Source of the DNA: Cohaesibacter haloalkalitolerans
GTDB taxonomy: Bacteria; Pseudomonadota; Alphaproteobacteria; Rhizobiales; Cohaesibacteraceae
Reading direction: 5' to 3'
Length of the DNA: 64,000 nt
Assembly (NCBI RefSeq): GCF_003574655.1
Contig: NZ_QNUM01000006.1
Coordinates: 62,001-126,000, forward strand
Positions 24,654 to 33,871 of this stretch are shown here, one piece after another. Numbering within the stretch: the first letter of the stretch is position 1; every line of letters starts with the position of its first letter. The notes beneath the pieces are model-generated. The model was given only the letters and a program-made list of their open reading frames with translations. It searched no databases and was not told the origin of the DNA. A program made the position numbers and the translations under genes.

Positions 24654-26569
24654 CCGATGCAGGTGTAATCGATTTCGGTCCACGAGATAGTTTCGCCACG
24701 TCGGGCAAAGAAAGTGTCTACCGCTTCGGCACAGCCTTTCCAATGCCCATAGTCGTCCACGATGATATACCCCCCGGGAACAACCCGGTCATAGAGCTGT
24801 TCCAGCGCGGCGAGCGTCGGGTCGAACAGGTCGGCGTCAAGCCGCAGGATCGCTACAGACTCCGGCTGAATGGACTGGAGCGTGTGCTGGGCCGGACCTT
24901 CGATGGTGAAGAGCCGGTTGTCGCTGAGACCGGCCGCCAGAATGCGCCCGCGCACGGCCTCCACCGAGCAGGAGCCATTGGTGGATTTCGTCAGGTCATA
25001 GTCCTTGATCGAACGGTTCTGAAGGTCCTTCTCGTCAGGCAGGTTTTCCTCAAAGCCCTGAAAGGTGTCATAGAGGAAGAAGGGGCGACCCAATATCTTG
25101 GCTGAGGCCAGCGCTGCGATGACGCTGGAGTGACCGGCGGCCACACCGATTTCGACAAAGGCGCCCGGAAGGCGCTGGCGGTCGATGTCCCGGATCGCCT
25201 TGATCAGATAGTCCGAGCGCCGCGCTCCATGCTGTTCCGGATTGGTGTAGATAGAGGGATGATCCACCCCCTTGTAAATGGTTCGAACTCTCTCGATGAC
25301 GCGGTCATGCACCATGTCGAGATTGCCAAACCGGGCGATGCAATGGGTCCAGCGGCTCTGCCTGGAGGCCGCATTCATCGCTTCGAACCCCGCCATGTCG
25401 AGATCGCCCCGAGCCTTCCAGCGCTCAACCTCGGCACTCAGACTTTCATTCTGGGTGTCATCGATGCACAGGATATGATCTGCCGTGACCAGTGGGCGCA
25501 ACAGCTCAAGATCGCTGGCGATGGTCTTGTCCTTGCCGCCATCCAGATGAACCAGATCGAAGGACGCCGGGGCCAGTTCAGGCAGCCGCTCGGTTGAAAA
25601 ACCGGGGAGCAGTGTCAAGCGACCCGGGAACATGGCGTTCAGATAGTCAAACGACTTGCGGGCGTGGGGCAGTTCGAGCGGATCGATGATGGTCAGCTTT
25701 GATGTGGGATTGGCAAGCAACATCAACAGCGCCGAATGCCCCCCGGCAAAGCCGACCTCGAGTATGGATCTTGCATGTTCGGCCAGTTCTGCCAGATTCT
25801 CGCGCTTCCAGTGCAGGGAATGCTCAGGCCGCAAGCCTCTTGCTCCCTTGAGGTCGACATAGGCCAGATTGCCCGTATACCCTCCCGGGTTCATCAGCGC
25901 GATGTCAAGCAGATCCTGCAGATAGGGCTTCATCCGGGCTTCCAGACGGATCATCCGTTGAGAGCGCTTCGGTGCGTGGAAAACCTGAAGGTTGCGCCGG
26001 TGATTGATGTTGCGCCGGTTGCTCATGGTCCGGGCTCGGGCGGTCAGTTGCGGATCGAACCGGCAACCCCGTGACGTGAATTCAGCGCGCCATTCGAGTT
26101 CCGGACGCTCGGCGATGTGGCCGTGTCCCCCCTGACCGGGCCGTGCGCCGGAAAAGACGATATGGCGTCCGGCCCGTGCGACCAGAAAGTCGAACAGGGC
26201 GGCATGCTGCTCCCGAGGCACATGTTCTGCAACCTCGATCGACAGGACCATGTCAAAGGTGCGGTCAAGGATTGCCGGAGCCGGTTGCGTCAGAACATTC
26301 ACGTTGAGCAGATGCAGGTTTGGCGCCAGTGGCCTGTCCAGTTGCACATCGGGCTCGAGCAGGCAGGAGGTGCCGAGACGGGCGTTATGCCCCAGATAGT
26401 CGGCAAGAGCACACAGACCGGAGCCGAATTCCATGAAATCCGTTGGCTGGATATGATCAAGAATAAAGTCGGCCAGGCCATTGTTCAGATTCTGGCCATA
26501 GAGCATTTCGTGCGACTGGCGGTTCCAGTGGCCACCCTCCGCGCCAAGAATTGGATCTTTCGTGTTCAT
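24641..26569 (-). CDS. Three-domain methyltransferase fusion (MT11-like + MT24-like + TylF-like)
   Basis: A 642-aa protein with three complete class I SAM-binding folds in a row. Domain 1 (about 40-180): motif I MEFGSGLCAL (46-55) and SIEVAEHVPREQHAALF. Domain 2 (about 215-420): ILEVGFAGGHSALL (269-282), acidic ends IIDPLE and the FDLVHLDGGKDK (337-348) and CIDDTQNE motifs of Methyltransf_24. Domain 3 (about 445-642): AFVEIGVAAGHSSV (470-483), LYDTFQGF (499-506), ILRLDADLFDPT (574-585) and YIIVDDYGHWKG (601-612), the TylF/MycF macrocin O-methyltransferase pattern with its metal-binding Asp pair. The linkers are short. Likely O-methylation of sugars. ATG 26569 follows AGCAGG; an earlier ATG at 26593 has no ribosome-binding site. 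Confidence 0.85.
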   Translation of the reverse strand: MNTKDPILGAEGGHWNRQSHEMLYGQNLNNGLADFILDHIQPTDFMEFGSGLCALADYLGHNARLGTSCLLEPDVQLDRPLAPNLHLLNVNVLTQPAPAILDRTFDMVLSIEVAEHVPREQHAALFDFLVARAGRHIVFSGARPGQGGHGHIAERPELEWRAEFTSRGCRFDPQLTARARTMSNRRNINHRRNLQVFHAPKRSQRMIRLEARMKPYLQDLLDIALMNPGGYTGNLAYVDLKGARGLRPEHSLHWKRENLAELAEHARSILEVGFAGGHSALLMLLANPTSKLTIIDPLELPHARKSFDYLNAMFPGRLTLLPGFSTERLPELAPASFDLVHLDGGKDKTIASDLELLRPLVTADHILCIDDTQNESLSAEVERWKARGDLDMAGFEAMNAASRQSRWTHCIARFGNLDMVHDRVIERVRTIYKGVDHPSIYTNPEQHGARRSDYLIKAIRDIDRQRLPGAFVEIGVAAGHSSVIAALASAKILGRPFFLYDTFQGFEENLPDEKDLQNRSIKDYDLTKSTNGSCSVEAVRGRILAAGLSDNRLFTIEGPAQHTLQSIQPESVAILRLDADLFDPTLAALEQLYDRVVPGGYIIVDDYGHWKGCAEAVDTFFARRGETISWTEIDYTCIGWKK

Positions 26570-26593
26570 GCTGTGCCTGCTTTTCTGATGCAA

Positions 26594-26988
26594 TAAGGTC
26601 CGGGCGAATGGTCAGGGTCGATTACTACGCATTTTCTCCGGCAGTCCAGTTTGGTGTGGATGCCAACGAACCGACCCAAACACACGGCCACAGCAAAGCG
26701 ATCGTGGAAAGACAATCGCCAGCAAAGGCCAGAAAATGCCCCACGACTGCGATGCTTTGGAAAGACGCGACGGGCCAGATTTTTCAATTCTGGAAGAAAG
26801 ATAGTTGGAAACAGGAAGAAAGACAATTGCGGAAGATGGCTGACGAAATTTCGCACATCTTCAGGCGGACCATGAGGGCTTGCCGCATCCCATTGCGGGA
26901 AAGGAACGAGGGGAGGCGCAAGGGAGCCTGAAGGGAGCCTGAAGGGACTGGCGCCTTCCCGATCCTGAGTTACCAAACAGACAGGCGT
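26594..26988. other. Gap between the two methyltransferase genes
   Basis: No gene. Near 26921-26947 an 11-bp unit AGGGAGCCTGA is repeated twice in tandem with a partial third copy. No clear terminator is seen. Confidence 0.5.
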
Positions 26989-27939
26989 TCAGGCAAAAAC
27001 CTGGGCTTCGCCATCCAGATCACGATCTGTACCGACGGTCTTGAGAGAGGCAACGACACAGAAAGACTGGATGTCCGCTCCGCGATCCTGTCGCAGCACG
27101 CAATCCTGCATCGCGATGTTCTGGAACCCTGCCTGCTGCAACAGCTCGGTGACATAGGCCGGGGAATGGGCAAAGCGGCGGCTTTCGCGCAGCTCGATCG
27201 GCTTGTCGCCGCGTTCAAGAGTAAAGGCAATCCGTCCCTCAGGCTCGAGTGCCCCGACGCACCAGCCGACAATCTGTTCCAGAGCCCCCAGATAGATGAA
27301 CACATCGGCGGCAATGATCAGATCATAGGTTTCCGTGCCGGGAGCGAGATCGCCAATGTCATGCTTTTCCAGAAGATCATAGATGCCCTTGGATTCGGCC
27401 TCGTCCAGCATGCCGCGGGAGATGTCGTAGCCGCCGAGCCAATCGCAGCAATCGCGCAGCTGCACGCCCATCAGGCCGGTGCCGCAGCCAAGGTCCAGCG
27501 CCCGGCGGGCATGGCTGAAGCCGCTTTCTCGCAAGGCACGGAGCAGTAGTTCCGGTCCGCGATAGTCGAGCTTCTCCAGTAGCGATTCCTCAAAGCGCGG
27601 CGCATATTGGTCAAACAGCGTTTCAACGAAGGCGGCCGGCATTCTCTCGGCAACCGGCACATCCCGCAACAGATCCAGCTTCAAGCCCGCCCCGAACGGA
27701 TCGCTCGGGTCCAGCGCAATCGCGCGCCGCCATGCTTCGGCGGCCTTCCCGGCATCGTGGGCCTGTTCATGATACTCGCCCAGCAGAAACCAGCCCGCAC
27801 CCCAGTCTGGCGCTTCTTCCAGCGCGCCCGAGAGCACTTCGATTGCAGATGCCCAATCGCCCATTTGGGCCATCGTCGCAGCGAATTCTGCCCGGCGGTC
27901 CGCAAGCAGATTGCCCGAAGGAAATGGCTTTCCAACCAT
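26989..27939 (-). CDS. TPR-containing SAM-dependent methyltransferase (COG4976 type)
   Basis: A 316-aa protein. The first 95 residues form TPR-like helices (GDWASAIEVLSGALEEAPDWGAGWFLLGEYHEQAHDAGKAAEAWRRAIALDPSDP), typically used to dock a protein partner. The rest is a class I methyltransferase with motif I ALDLGCGTGLMGVQL (about 146-160), YDISRGML, and YDLIIAADVFIYLG (about 205-218). The catalytic target is unknown. It is the first gene of the minus-strand run leading into the triple methyltransferase and the glycosyltransferase-like gene, after a 420-bp gap. Confidence 0.82.
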   Translation of the reverse strand: MVGKPFPSGNLLADRRAEFAATMAQMGDWASAIEVLSGALEEAPDWGAGWFLLGEYHEQAHDAGKAAEAWRRAIALDPSDPFGAGLKLDLLRDVPVAERMPAAFVETLFDQYAPRFEESLLEKLDYRGPELLLRALRESGFSHARRALDLGCGTGLMGVQLRDCCDWLGGYDISRGMLDEAESKGIYDLLEKHDIGDLAPGTETYDLIIAADVFIYLGALEQIVGWCVGALEPEGRIAFTLERGDKPIELRESRRFAHSPAYVTELLQQAGFQNIAMQDCVLRQDRGADIQSFCVVASLKTVGTDRDLDGEAQVFA

Positions 27940-28336
27940 GTCTTTTGCTTTCTGGTGAGCCCCGCCTGTTGCTGCGAAATAGGAGCCATGCCGGGGGAAA
28001 CGCTGCCTGTCACGGCGGCAGCGAAGAGGCTCTAGTCGCGGTCAAGCAGTCTGTCAAGAAAATTCCGCATTTGCCTTGCTTTCCGCAGTCTTGATGAGTT
28101 TCGCCAGAGGGGGGAAGGGAAGGGGGGGGAGGGAGTAAAGAGAGCGAGACAAAGCCCCGGACGAGCTGTCTCACGAGGGGTTGTCTCATTGGGCAATGTC
28201 AAGTGCTGCGACGGATGTGACAAATGGGCTATTGCACCCTTGTGCAGAAATGTGCAATATTATGCGACATGTTGCAGGAATGTGCATTTTACAAACGCCA
28301 AGCTCACATACCAAGCCCACCGACCAGAGTAGCCTT
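27940..28336. other. Divergent control region between the TPR-methyltransferase and DeoR genes
   Basis: No gene. Contains a G-rich run near 28112-28133 and the repeated operator-like elements listed separately. Confidence 0.6.
28241..28286. promoter_or_regulatory. Paired direct repeats, candidate DeoR operators
   Basis: TGTGCAGAAATGTGCA (28241-28256) and GTTGCAGGAATGTGCA (28271-28286) match at 13 of 16 bases and are 30 bp apart, about three helical turns. They lie 50-95 bp upstream of the deoR-type gene start, where autoregulatory sites of this family are commonly found. Confidence 0.5.
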
Positions 28337-29101
28337 ATGATCGACCTTCCTCTCAACAACCCGTCTGTCAGACAGCAAATGTTGCTTCGGCGCCTTGAAA
28401 GCGGTGACCAACTGGTGGCAACCGCGTTGGCCAAAGAGTTCGAGATCTCGCTCGATACCATCCGCCGCGATCTGCTGGCGCTTGAGGATCGCGGGCTCGC
28501 CCATCGGGTGCGTGGCGGGGCCATTCCGGTCCGCTCGACCTTCACGCCGTTTTCCGAACGCCGCCAGACCCCCGAGACGGACTGCTCGTCGATCGTCGGG
28601 GCTGCCCTTCAGCGCATCGGGAAGGGCATGACCATCATCCTCAGTGGCGGCGCAACCATGACCCATCTGGCCGAACGGCTGGAGCCGCTCGACAATCTGC
28701 TGGTGATCACGCCCGCCCCGGCGATTGCCTCGATCATGCTGGAAAAGGGCATTGCCACTCACCTGATTGGCGGCCGCCTGAGCCCTTGGGGTGGCTGCGC
28801 TGTTGGTGGCGAGGCGGAAGCCGCGCTCGGCAATGTCGCCGCCGATCTGGCCTTCCCCGCCATTTGCGGACTGGACCGGGATTTCGGGCTCAGCATGGAT
28901 CATGCCGATGAAGCGAGCATGACACGCACACTCATCCGTGCGGCCAATGAAACCATACTGGTGTGCTCCCGGACCAAGGTTGGCCAACGGGCCCGCCACA
29001 GGGTGCTGCCGGTCGACGCCATTACCACCATCGTTACAGATGCGGACGAAGCAATAATGCAGCCCTTTGCGGCAGCGGGAGCGGAGATTCTCCATGCATA
29101 A
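28337..29101 (+). CDS. DeoR-family transcriptional regulator
   Basis: A 254-aa repressor type. The N-terminal winged helix-turn-helix is RRLESGDQLVATALAKEFEISLDTIRRDLLALEDRGLAHRVRGGA (about 17-62), with the family's S-x-D/E-T-I-R-R-D-L recognition helix. The C-terminal DeoRC sugar-phosphate sensor has TIILSGGATMTHLAERL (about 97-113) and a conserved C-terminal region; the usual 'D.xG' turn appears as CGLDRDFGLSMDHADEA. The inducer is probably a phosphorylated sugar. Start 28337 is chosen from the fold; the ribosome-binding site is weak. It overlaps the MFS gene by 8 bp, so the permease is likely its co-transcribed target. Confidence 0.85.
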   Translation: MIDLPLNNPSVRQQMLLRRLESGDQLVATALAKEFEISLDTIRRDLLALEDRGLAHRVRGGAIPVRSTFTPFSERRQTPETDCSSIVGAALQRIGKGMTIILSGGATMTHLAERLEPLDNLLVITPAPAIASIMLEKGIATHLIGGRLSPWGGCAVGGEAEAALGNVAADLAFPAICGLDRDFGLSMDHADEASMTRTLIRAANETILVCSRTKVGQRARHRVLPVDAITTIVTDADEAIMQPFAAAGAEILHA

Positions 29102-30287
29102 CCCGAACACCATGATCAGCCAGCCTGTCGTCTGGCGGGGCCTGCGCACGCCGCGTCGTGCCGTTTCGGCGATGTTCATGCTCAACGGTGCCTTCTATGG
29201 CATGTGGGCCTCTCGTGTTCCGGCAATCGCGGAAATGCATCAGCTGTCCGAGGCGGTGCTTGGCATCCTGCTGCTGTGCATGTGTGCGGGAGCCATTACC
29301 TCCTTTCCACTGGCGGGTCGCCTTGTCGATCGCATGGGCAGCGCGCCGGTGACCAAGGGGCTGACAATTGCCTATGGCGTAACCCTTGCCGGGCTTGCCT
29401 TTGCGCCCGGTGTTCTGCTGTTGGGCCTGGCGCTGTTCGCATTCGGCGCCGCCCATGGCGCTATGGATGTCTCCATGAACGCCTGGGCTGGCGAAGTGGA
29501 AAAGGCGCGGGGCAAGCCGATCATGTCCTCTTTCCATGCCATGTGGAGCCTTGGCTCCGGGCTCGGGGCGGCAACCGGTTTTCTCGCTGTTCATCTCGGG
29601 GCGAGCCCGATGGTGCATTTTCTCATCGGTGGCATCATTGTGCTGGCAATTGCCCTGCCGTTCGGCTTTATCCCGTGGCAGTCACCCAGAACCGGCAAAC
29701 AGCCCGGAAGCTCCCATCCGATTTTCGTTTTCCCGAAAGGGGCCTTGGCTTTTGTCGGGCTGATGGGGTTGTGCGCAGGGCTCGGTGAAGGGGCCATGGG
29801 GGACTGGGGAGCAATCTTCCTTGTTCAGATCGCGCTGACCAACGAAGGCACCGCAGCCCTTGGCTACACCTGCTTTTCCGTGGCAATGGTCATCATGCGT
29901 CTGGCCGGAGATGTCATCATCGCCCGACTGGGCGCGGTCAGAACGGCCCGCCTCTGTGGTCTTGTGGCCGCAGCCGGGTCGTTGCTTGCCGTGACGGTGG
30001 CCACGATGCCGGCCATTCTTGTCGGCTTTGCGATGATGGGCATCGGCTATGCCCTTGTTGTGCCGCTGGCCTTTTCGCGCGCCTCCAATGATGACACGAT
30101 GTCGCCCGGACCTGCCATTGCGGCGGTGGCAACCTTCGGCTATGGCGGCGGCCTGTTCGGCCCGGTCGTGATCGGATTCCTGGCCGATGCCTTTTCCATC
30201 CGCTGGGCCTTTCTGCTGCTCTCGGCTCTGGCCCTGCTGATCATTGTTCTCGCCCGGAATCTTGCTCCCTGCGCTCACAAGGCGTGA
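29094..30287 (+). CDS. MFS transporter (YbjJ/FucP-like)
   Basis: A 397-aa major facilitator with 12 predicted TM helices. Signatures: the loop 2-3 motif LAGRLVDRMGSAPVTKG (about 61-77), NGAFYGMWASRVPAIAEMHQLSEAVLGILLL at TM1-2, and the GAAHGAMDVSMNAWAGEVEKARGKPIMSSFHAMWSLG segment (about 120-156), which is characteristic of the YbjJ/sugar-permease-like group. The substrate is not established; coupling to a DeoR regulator suggests a sugar or a nucleoside-type solute. ATG 29094 follows GGAG and overlaps the regulator gene's end. Confidence 0.88.
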   Translation: MHNPNTMISQPVVWRGLRTPRRAVSAMFMLNGAFYGMWASRVPAIAEMHQLSEAVLGILLLCMCAGAITSFPLAGRLVDRMGSAPVTKGLTIAYGVTLAGLAFAPGVLLLGLALFAFGAAHGAMDVSMNAWAGEVEKARGKPIMSSFHAMWSLGSGLGAATGFLAVHLGASPMVHFLIGGIIVLAIALPFGFIPWQSPRTGKQPGSSHPIFVFPKGALAFVGLMGLCAGLGEGAMGDWGAIFLVQIALTNEGTAALGYTCFSVAMVIMRLAGDVIIARLGAVRTARLCGLVAAAGSLLAVTVATMPAILVGFAMMGIGYALVVPLAFSRASNDDTMSPGPAIAAVATFGYGGGLFGPVVIGFLADAFSIRWAFLLLSALALLIIVLARNLAPCAHKA

Positions 30288-30542
30288 TCCTCTAAAGCCG
30301 TTGGTTGCGATGTTATTTCCCCTCGTCAGCAGAATGCAATAGGGGGAAGAGTGGCAGCTGATTTGACAACTTCTGTTCGCTTTCTTGCGCTTTTGTTAGT
30401 GGAAGATTTGAATAATTTGCGTCTGATGCCGAAAATTTGTCAAAAATTTCGCTTGCTGTTCTGCTTTTCCTTGCAGCCCTCGCAAATTTGGCTAGTGTGG
30501 GGCCAACAAAAACGCACTTTTCCAAAAAGCGGAGGAAATACA

Positions 30543-31499
30543 ATGCTCAAATTGGGTGGAACGCTCCTCGCAGCGGCAACCATTGCCATGACCGCAGGGC
30601 TGGCACATGCTGAAACGCGGGTGACTTACAAGTCTGCGAAAACCTCTTCATCCTATTATCAGATGGGTGTGCAGATCGCCGAAGCCATCAAGGCTGGCAC
30701 GGATGGCAACATCATCGTGACGGTCGAGGAAAGCCAGGGCTCGGTGCAGAATGTCATGGAAGTTCGCGGTCGCGGCGCTGACTATGTGTTCACCACGCCA
30801 CCGGCTCTCGTCGGGCTGGCCCAGGCGGGCAAGGGTGCCTTTGAAGGCAAGACCAGCCCGAAATTTGCCGATATCCGGGCGCTGTTCCCGATTCCGAGCC
30901 TGTCGATGCATTTCGTCGTATCCAAGGCCAGCGGCATCACGGATTTTGCCGGTATGGAAGGCAAGTCGATTCTGCTGGGCAAAGGCACCTTTGGGGCCAG
31001 CGAAGGCGAGAAATATCTCAAGCTCTTCGGTCTTGAGGGCAAGATCAACCTGTCTCAGGTTGAACTGTCCAACGCCGTTCCGGCGCTCAAGAACGGCCAG
31101 ATCGATGGCTTCGTGACCTCCGGTTCCTATCCGGCCCCAAACGTGGTTGAAGCCGCTGCGTCCACGGATGTCACCATCCTGTCGCTGTCCGATGAGCAGA
31201 TCGCTGCAACCAAGAGGGCCAAGCTGGTCATCCCGGCCGGAACCTATGCCGGTCAGGATGCCGATGTAAGCACCACCTCCCTGCCGGTTGTCGCCTATGC
31301 CACCGCAGCGATGGATGACGCAACCGCCTACGAGCTGACCAAAACCTTCTGGGAACAGAAAGCCAAGATGACCGAAACCGCCCCATGGTGGAAAGGCGTC
31401 ACCAAGGAGCTGATGGGCAACATCACCACCAAACTGCATCCCGGAGCGGTCAAATATTACAAGGAAGCCGGTTTCGAGCTTTCCGAAAGCCAGATGTAA
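30543..31499 (+). CDS. TAXI-family TRAP solute-binding protein
   Basis: A 318-aa periplasmic receptor with signal peptide MLKLGGTLLAAATIAMTAGLAHA (cleavage after about residue 23). The TAXI fold is recognisable from the opening TYKSAKTSSSYYQMGVQIAEAIK, where the family has the glycine-rich 'GG..YYPxG..IA' block (here SSSYYQMG), from YVFTTPPALVG, and from ILLGKGTFGASEGEKYLKLFGL. The ligand is unknown; characterised TAXI receptors bind glutamate, 2-oxoglutarate or similar acids. ATG 30543 follows GGAGG at good spacing; the frame back to 30351 is AT-rich leader. First gene of a two-gene TAXI-TRAP operon. Confidence 0.87.
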   Translation: MLKLGGTLLAAATIAMTAGLAHAETRVTYKSAKTSSSYYQMGVQIAEAIKAGTDGNIIVTVEESQGSVQNVMEVRGRGADYVFTTPPALVGLAQAGKGAFEGKTSPKFADIRALFPIPSLSMHFVVSKASGITDFAGMEGKSILLGKGTFGASEGEKYLKLFGLEGKINLSQVELSNAVPALKNGQIDGFVTSGSYPAPNVVEAAASTDVTILSLSDEQIAATKRAKLVIPAGTYAGQDADVSTTSLPVVAYATAAMDDATAYELTKTFWEQKAKMTETAPWWKGVTKELMGNITTKLHPGAVKYYKEAGFELSESQM

Positions 31500-31523
31500 G
31501 TTTCTGAACCAACGCTGAAATTA

Positions 31524-31545
31524 GCCGTGGCCACCCGGCCACGGC
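31524..31545 (+). terminator. Intercistronic stem-loop behind the TAXI receptor gene
   Basis: Perfect 9-bp stem GCCGTGGCC / GGCCACGGC with ACCC loop and a weak T tract (CTTGTTAT). Probably a partial terminator or mRNA 3' protector between receptor and permease. Confidence 0.75.
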
Positions 31546-31620
31546 CTTGTTATATCCTGCCTAGCTGATGCCTCTCCCTTTCCAGCCGCCAATCGATCAC
31601 GATAGAAGTAGAGCATATCC

Positions 31621-33420
31621 ATGATGCAAGCCCCTGAGTCCAAGAGCATGCCTGTTCGGCTGATTGTTTTCCTGCTGGCCCTTGTGCTTGTGGTTTTTCA
31701 TCTCGGGTTGATCTTCTCCGGCCTGACGCCCAATCTGGTCTCTCGCCCGGTGCATTTGGCCTTGGCTTTGCCGTGGATTCTGGTCATCGGCCCCAGAGCC
31801 ATGGGATCTCTGGCATTTCGCCTGTCCGGCTGGCTGTTGGCTGTGGCCGGGATACTGTCCTGCCTCTATATCGCCTTCAACCAGTCCGACCTGATTGACC
31901 AGTATGGCTTTCTGGAAGGCAACGGGCAGATCGCCATGGCGATTGTGCTCATTGTCGTGGTGATGGAATCTGCCCGTCGTGCCATCGGCTGGCCCTTGCC
32001 GATTGTTGCCTTTCTGGCCCTGATGTATGGCCTGTTCGGGCAATATATTCCGGGCGAATTCGGCCATTCACCCATGCCGCTCGGCTCGTTCCTCGGCACC
32101 CTGACCATCGCTGAAGGCGGGCTATGGGGCAGTCTGACGGGCGTGTCTGTCTCGGTCGTTGCCATTTTCGTCATCTTCGGCGCGGTGCTCAATGCCGGTG
32201 AGGCCGGGCAGGGCTTCATGAATGTTGCCGCCGCCGCTGCGGGCCGGCTGACCGGTGGTGGCGCCAAGGTGTCTGTGATTTCCTCGGCACTGTTTGGATC
32301 GATCTCGGGATCGGCCAGCGCCAACGTTGCCTCCACAGGGGCCATCACCCTTCCTGCCATGACCAGCCTTGGTTATCCCCGCCGTCTTGCCGGTGCGGTC
32401 GAAGCGGTGGCCTCCTCCGGTGGCCAGATCATGCCGCCGCTGATGGGAGCGGGTGCCTTTGTCATGGTGGAACTGACCGGCACGCCCTACACATCGATCA
32501 TCATGGCAGCGCTGTTGCCTGCCTTCCTCTATTTCTTTGCCGTATGGATCGGCATCAACGCCTATGCCACCCGCTTCAAGCTTTCCGGCATTGCCGAGGC
32601 TGACCGTCCTCCCTTGCGCGACGTGATCATCACCTCCGCCTTCTTTCTGGTGCCCTTCTGCGTTCTGCTGCTGGGCATGTTTGCCGCCGATTATACGCCG
32701 CAATATGCAGCAACCCTTTCAATTCTGGCAGCAGCGCTGTTACTGTTGTTCAACCGCAATCTGAAGGCCGTGCCGGGGCAGATCATTGCCCGGTTTGAAA
32801 CTGCCTTTATCACCTCTGCCCGGCAGGTGGCGATGATCGCCTCGATCATCCTGTGTGCCTCCATCATTATTGGCGTGCTGTCCGTCACCGGGCTGGGGGT
32901 CAAGATCACGTCACTGATCCTGTCCGGCTCTTCGGGCCTGTTGTGGCCATCGCTGTTGCTGACGGCCCTTGCCTGCCTCTTGTTGGGCATGGAAGTACCG
33001 ACAACGGCGGCCTATGTCATCTGCGTATCCGTTGCCGGCCCGGCGCTGGTGCAGTCCGGGCTGGAGCCGTTGCAAGCTCATCTCTTCGTCTTCTGGTTTG
33101 CCCTGCTGTCGACCATAACCCCGCCGGTCTGCGGGGCGGTGTTCATTGCCGCTGGCATGGTCGGGGAAGACTGGCTGAAGGTAGCGCTGACGGCCATGTC
33201 CCTTGGCATCGGGCTCTATATCATCCCGCTTGGCATGATCGCCAATCCGGAACTGATCGCACTGGGTCAGCAGCCGATTGCTGCCCTGTTGGTGACGGTT
33301 CAGATCGGGCTGGGGCTGGCTGCCCTGTCCTATGGTCTGATCGCCAGATTCAGGCCGCTCAACCGGGTCGGATTGATCATGCTCGGGCTGGTGATCATCT
33401 TTGGCCGGGCTTTCCTGTAG
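31621..33420 (+). CDS. TRAP transporter fused permease (DctQM fusion, TAXI type)
   Basis: A 599-aa polytopic membrane protein in which the small (Q) and large (M) permease subunits are fused. The first 150 or so residues form the Q-like part (four TM helices, IVVVMESARRAIGWPLPIVAFLALMYGLFG), and the rest the M-like part with ISSALFGSISGSASANVASTGAITLPAM (about 220-247), SSGGQIMPPLMGAGAF (about 261-276) and LLLGMEVPTTAAYVICVSV near 455-475. This fusion is normal for systems with TAXI receptors. It starts 121 bp after the receptor gene. No clear terminator follows. Confidence 0.92.
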   Translation: MMQAPESKSMPVRLIVFLLALVLVVFHLGLIFSGLTPNLVSRPVHLALALPWILVIGPRAMGSLAFRLSGWLLAVAGILSCLYIAFNQSDLIDQYGFLEGNGQIAMAIVLIVVVMESARRAIGWPLPIVAFLALMYGLFGQYIPGEFGHSPMPLGSFLGTLTIAEGGLWGSLTGVSVSVVAIFVIFGAVLNAGEAGQGFMNVAAAAAGRLTGGGAKVSVISSALFGSISGSASANVASTGAITLPAMTSLGYPRRLAGAVEAVASSGGQIMPPLMGAGAFVMVELTGTPYTSIIMAALLPAFLYFFAVWIGINAYATRFKLSGIAEADRPPLRDVIITSAFFLVPFCVLLLGMFAADYTPQYAATLSILAAALLLLFNRNLKAVPGQIIARFETAFITSARQVAMIASIILCASIIIGVLSVTGLGVKITSLILSGSSGLLWPSLLLTALACLLLGMEVPTTAAYVICVSVAGPALVQSGLEPLQAHLFVFWFALLSTITPPVCGAVFIAAGMVGEDWLKVALTAMSLGIGLYIIPLGMIANPELIALGQQPIAALLVTVQIGLGLAALSYGLIARFRPLNRVGLIMLGLVIIFGRAFL

Positions 33421-33871
33421 GCAGGCCCTTCCGGCCAAATGATGCCTTTTTGATGCTCAATTGACTAAAAAACAGGACAGTTAGCAGCTTTTGTGAATAT
33501 TTTCGCAGAAGAATGCGCTGAATAACGAAGAATTTCTTCAATTTTTGACTTTTTATTGAATCTCTGATCGACTTTTGAGCAGTCTTTGCGCAAAAAAGCA
33601 TCGCTGTTAGTAAGGTCTTAACGATTGGATCCAGCAAGATCGATCGCTGCTGAAACCCGGTTCGGGGTCTTGGCCGGAGCGGGTGCAGGCCACCCCTCAT
33701 GGTTCGTCCCGAAACGGTTTGGCGGAGCGGCAGCTGCCGGGGGAGTATTCAAGGAAAAATAATCAGTATTCCCTGCTGGCGGACAGGACCTTTCTGTTAC
33801 AAAAACGGGATGCGGCCGATCAACGAGGACAGCCGACATCTGATAATTGGTTCTTTGGGAAGAATTCAAAA
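33421..33871. other. AT-rich intergenic region before the NSS symporter gene
   Basis: About 450 bp without a credible gene. The first 200 bp are clearly AT-rich compared with the neighbours. No terminator, operator or RNA is recognised. Confidence 0.6.

Noticed and set aside
26551-26931. Open frame of 126 codons upstream of the triple methyltransferase gene
   Set aside because: Antisense to that gene's start and with no family resemblance.
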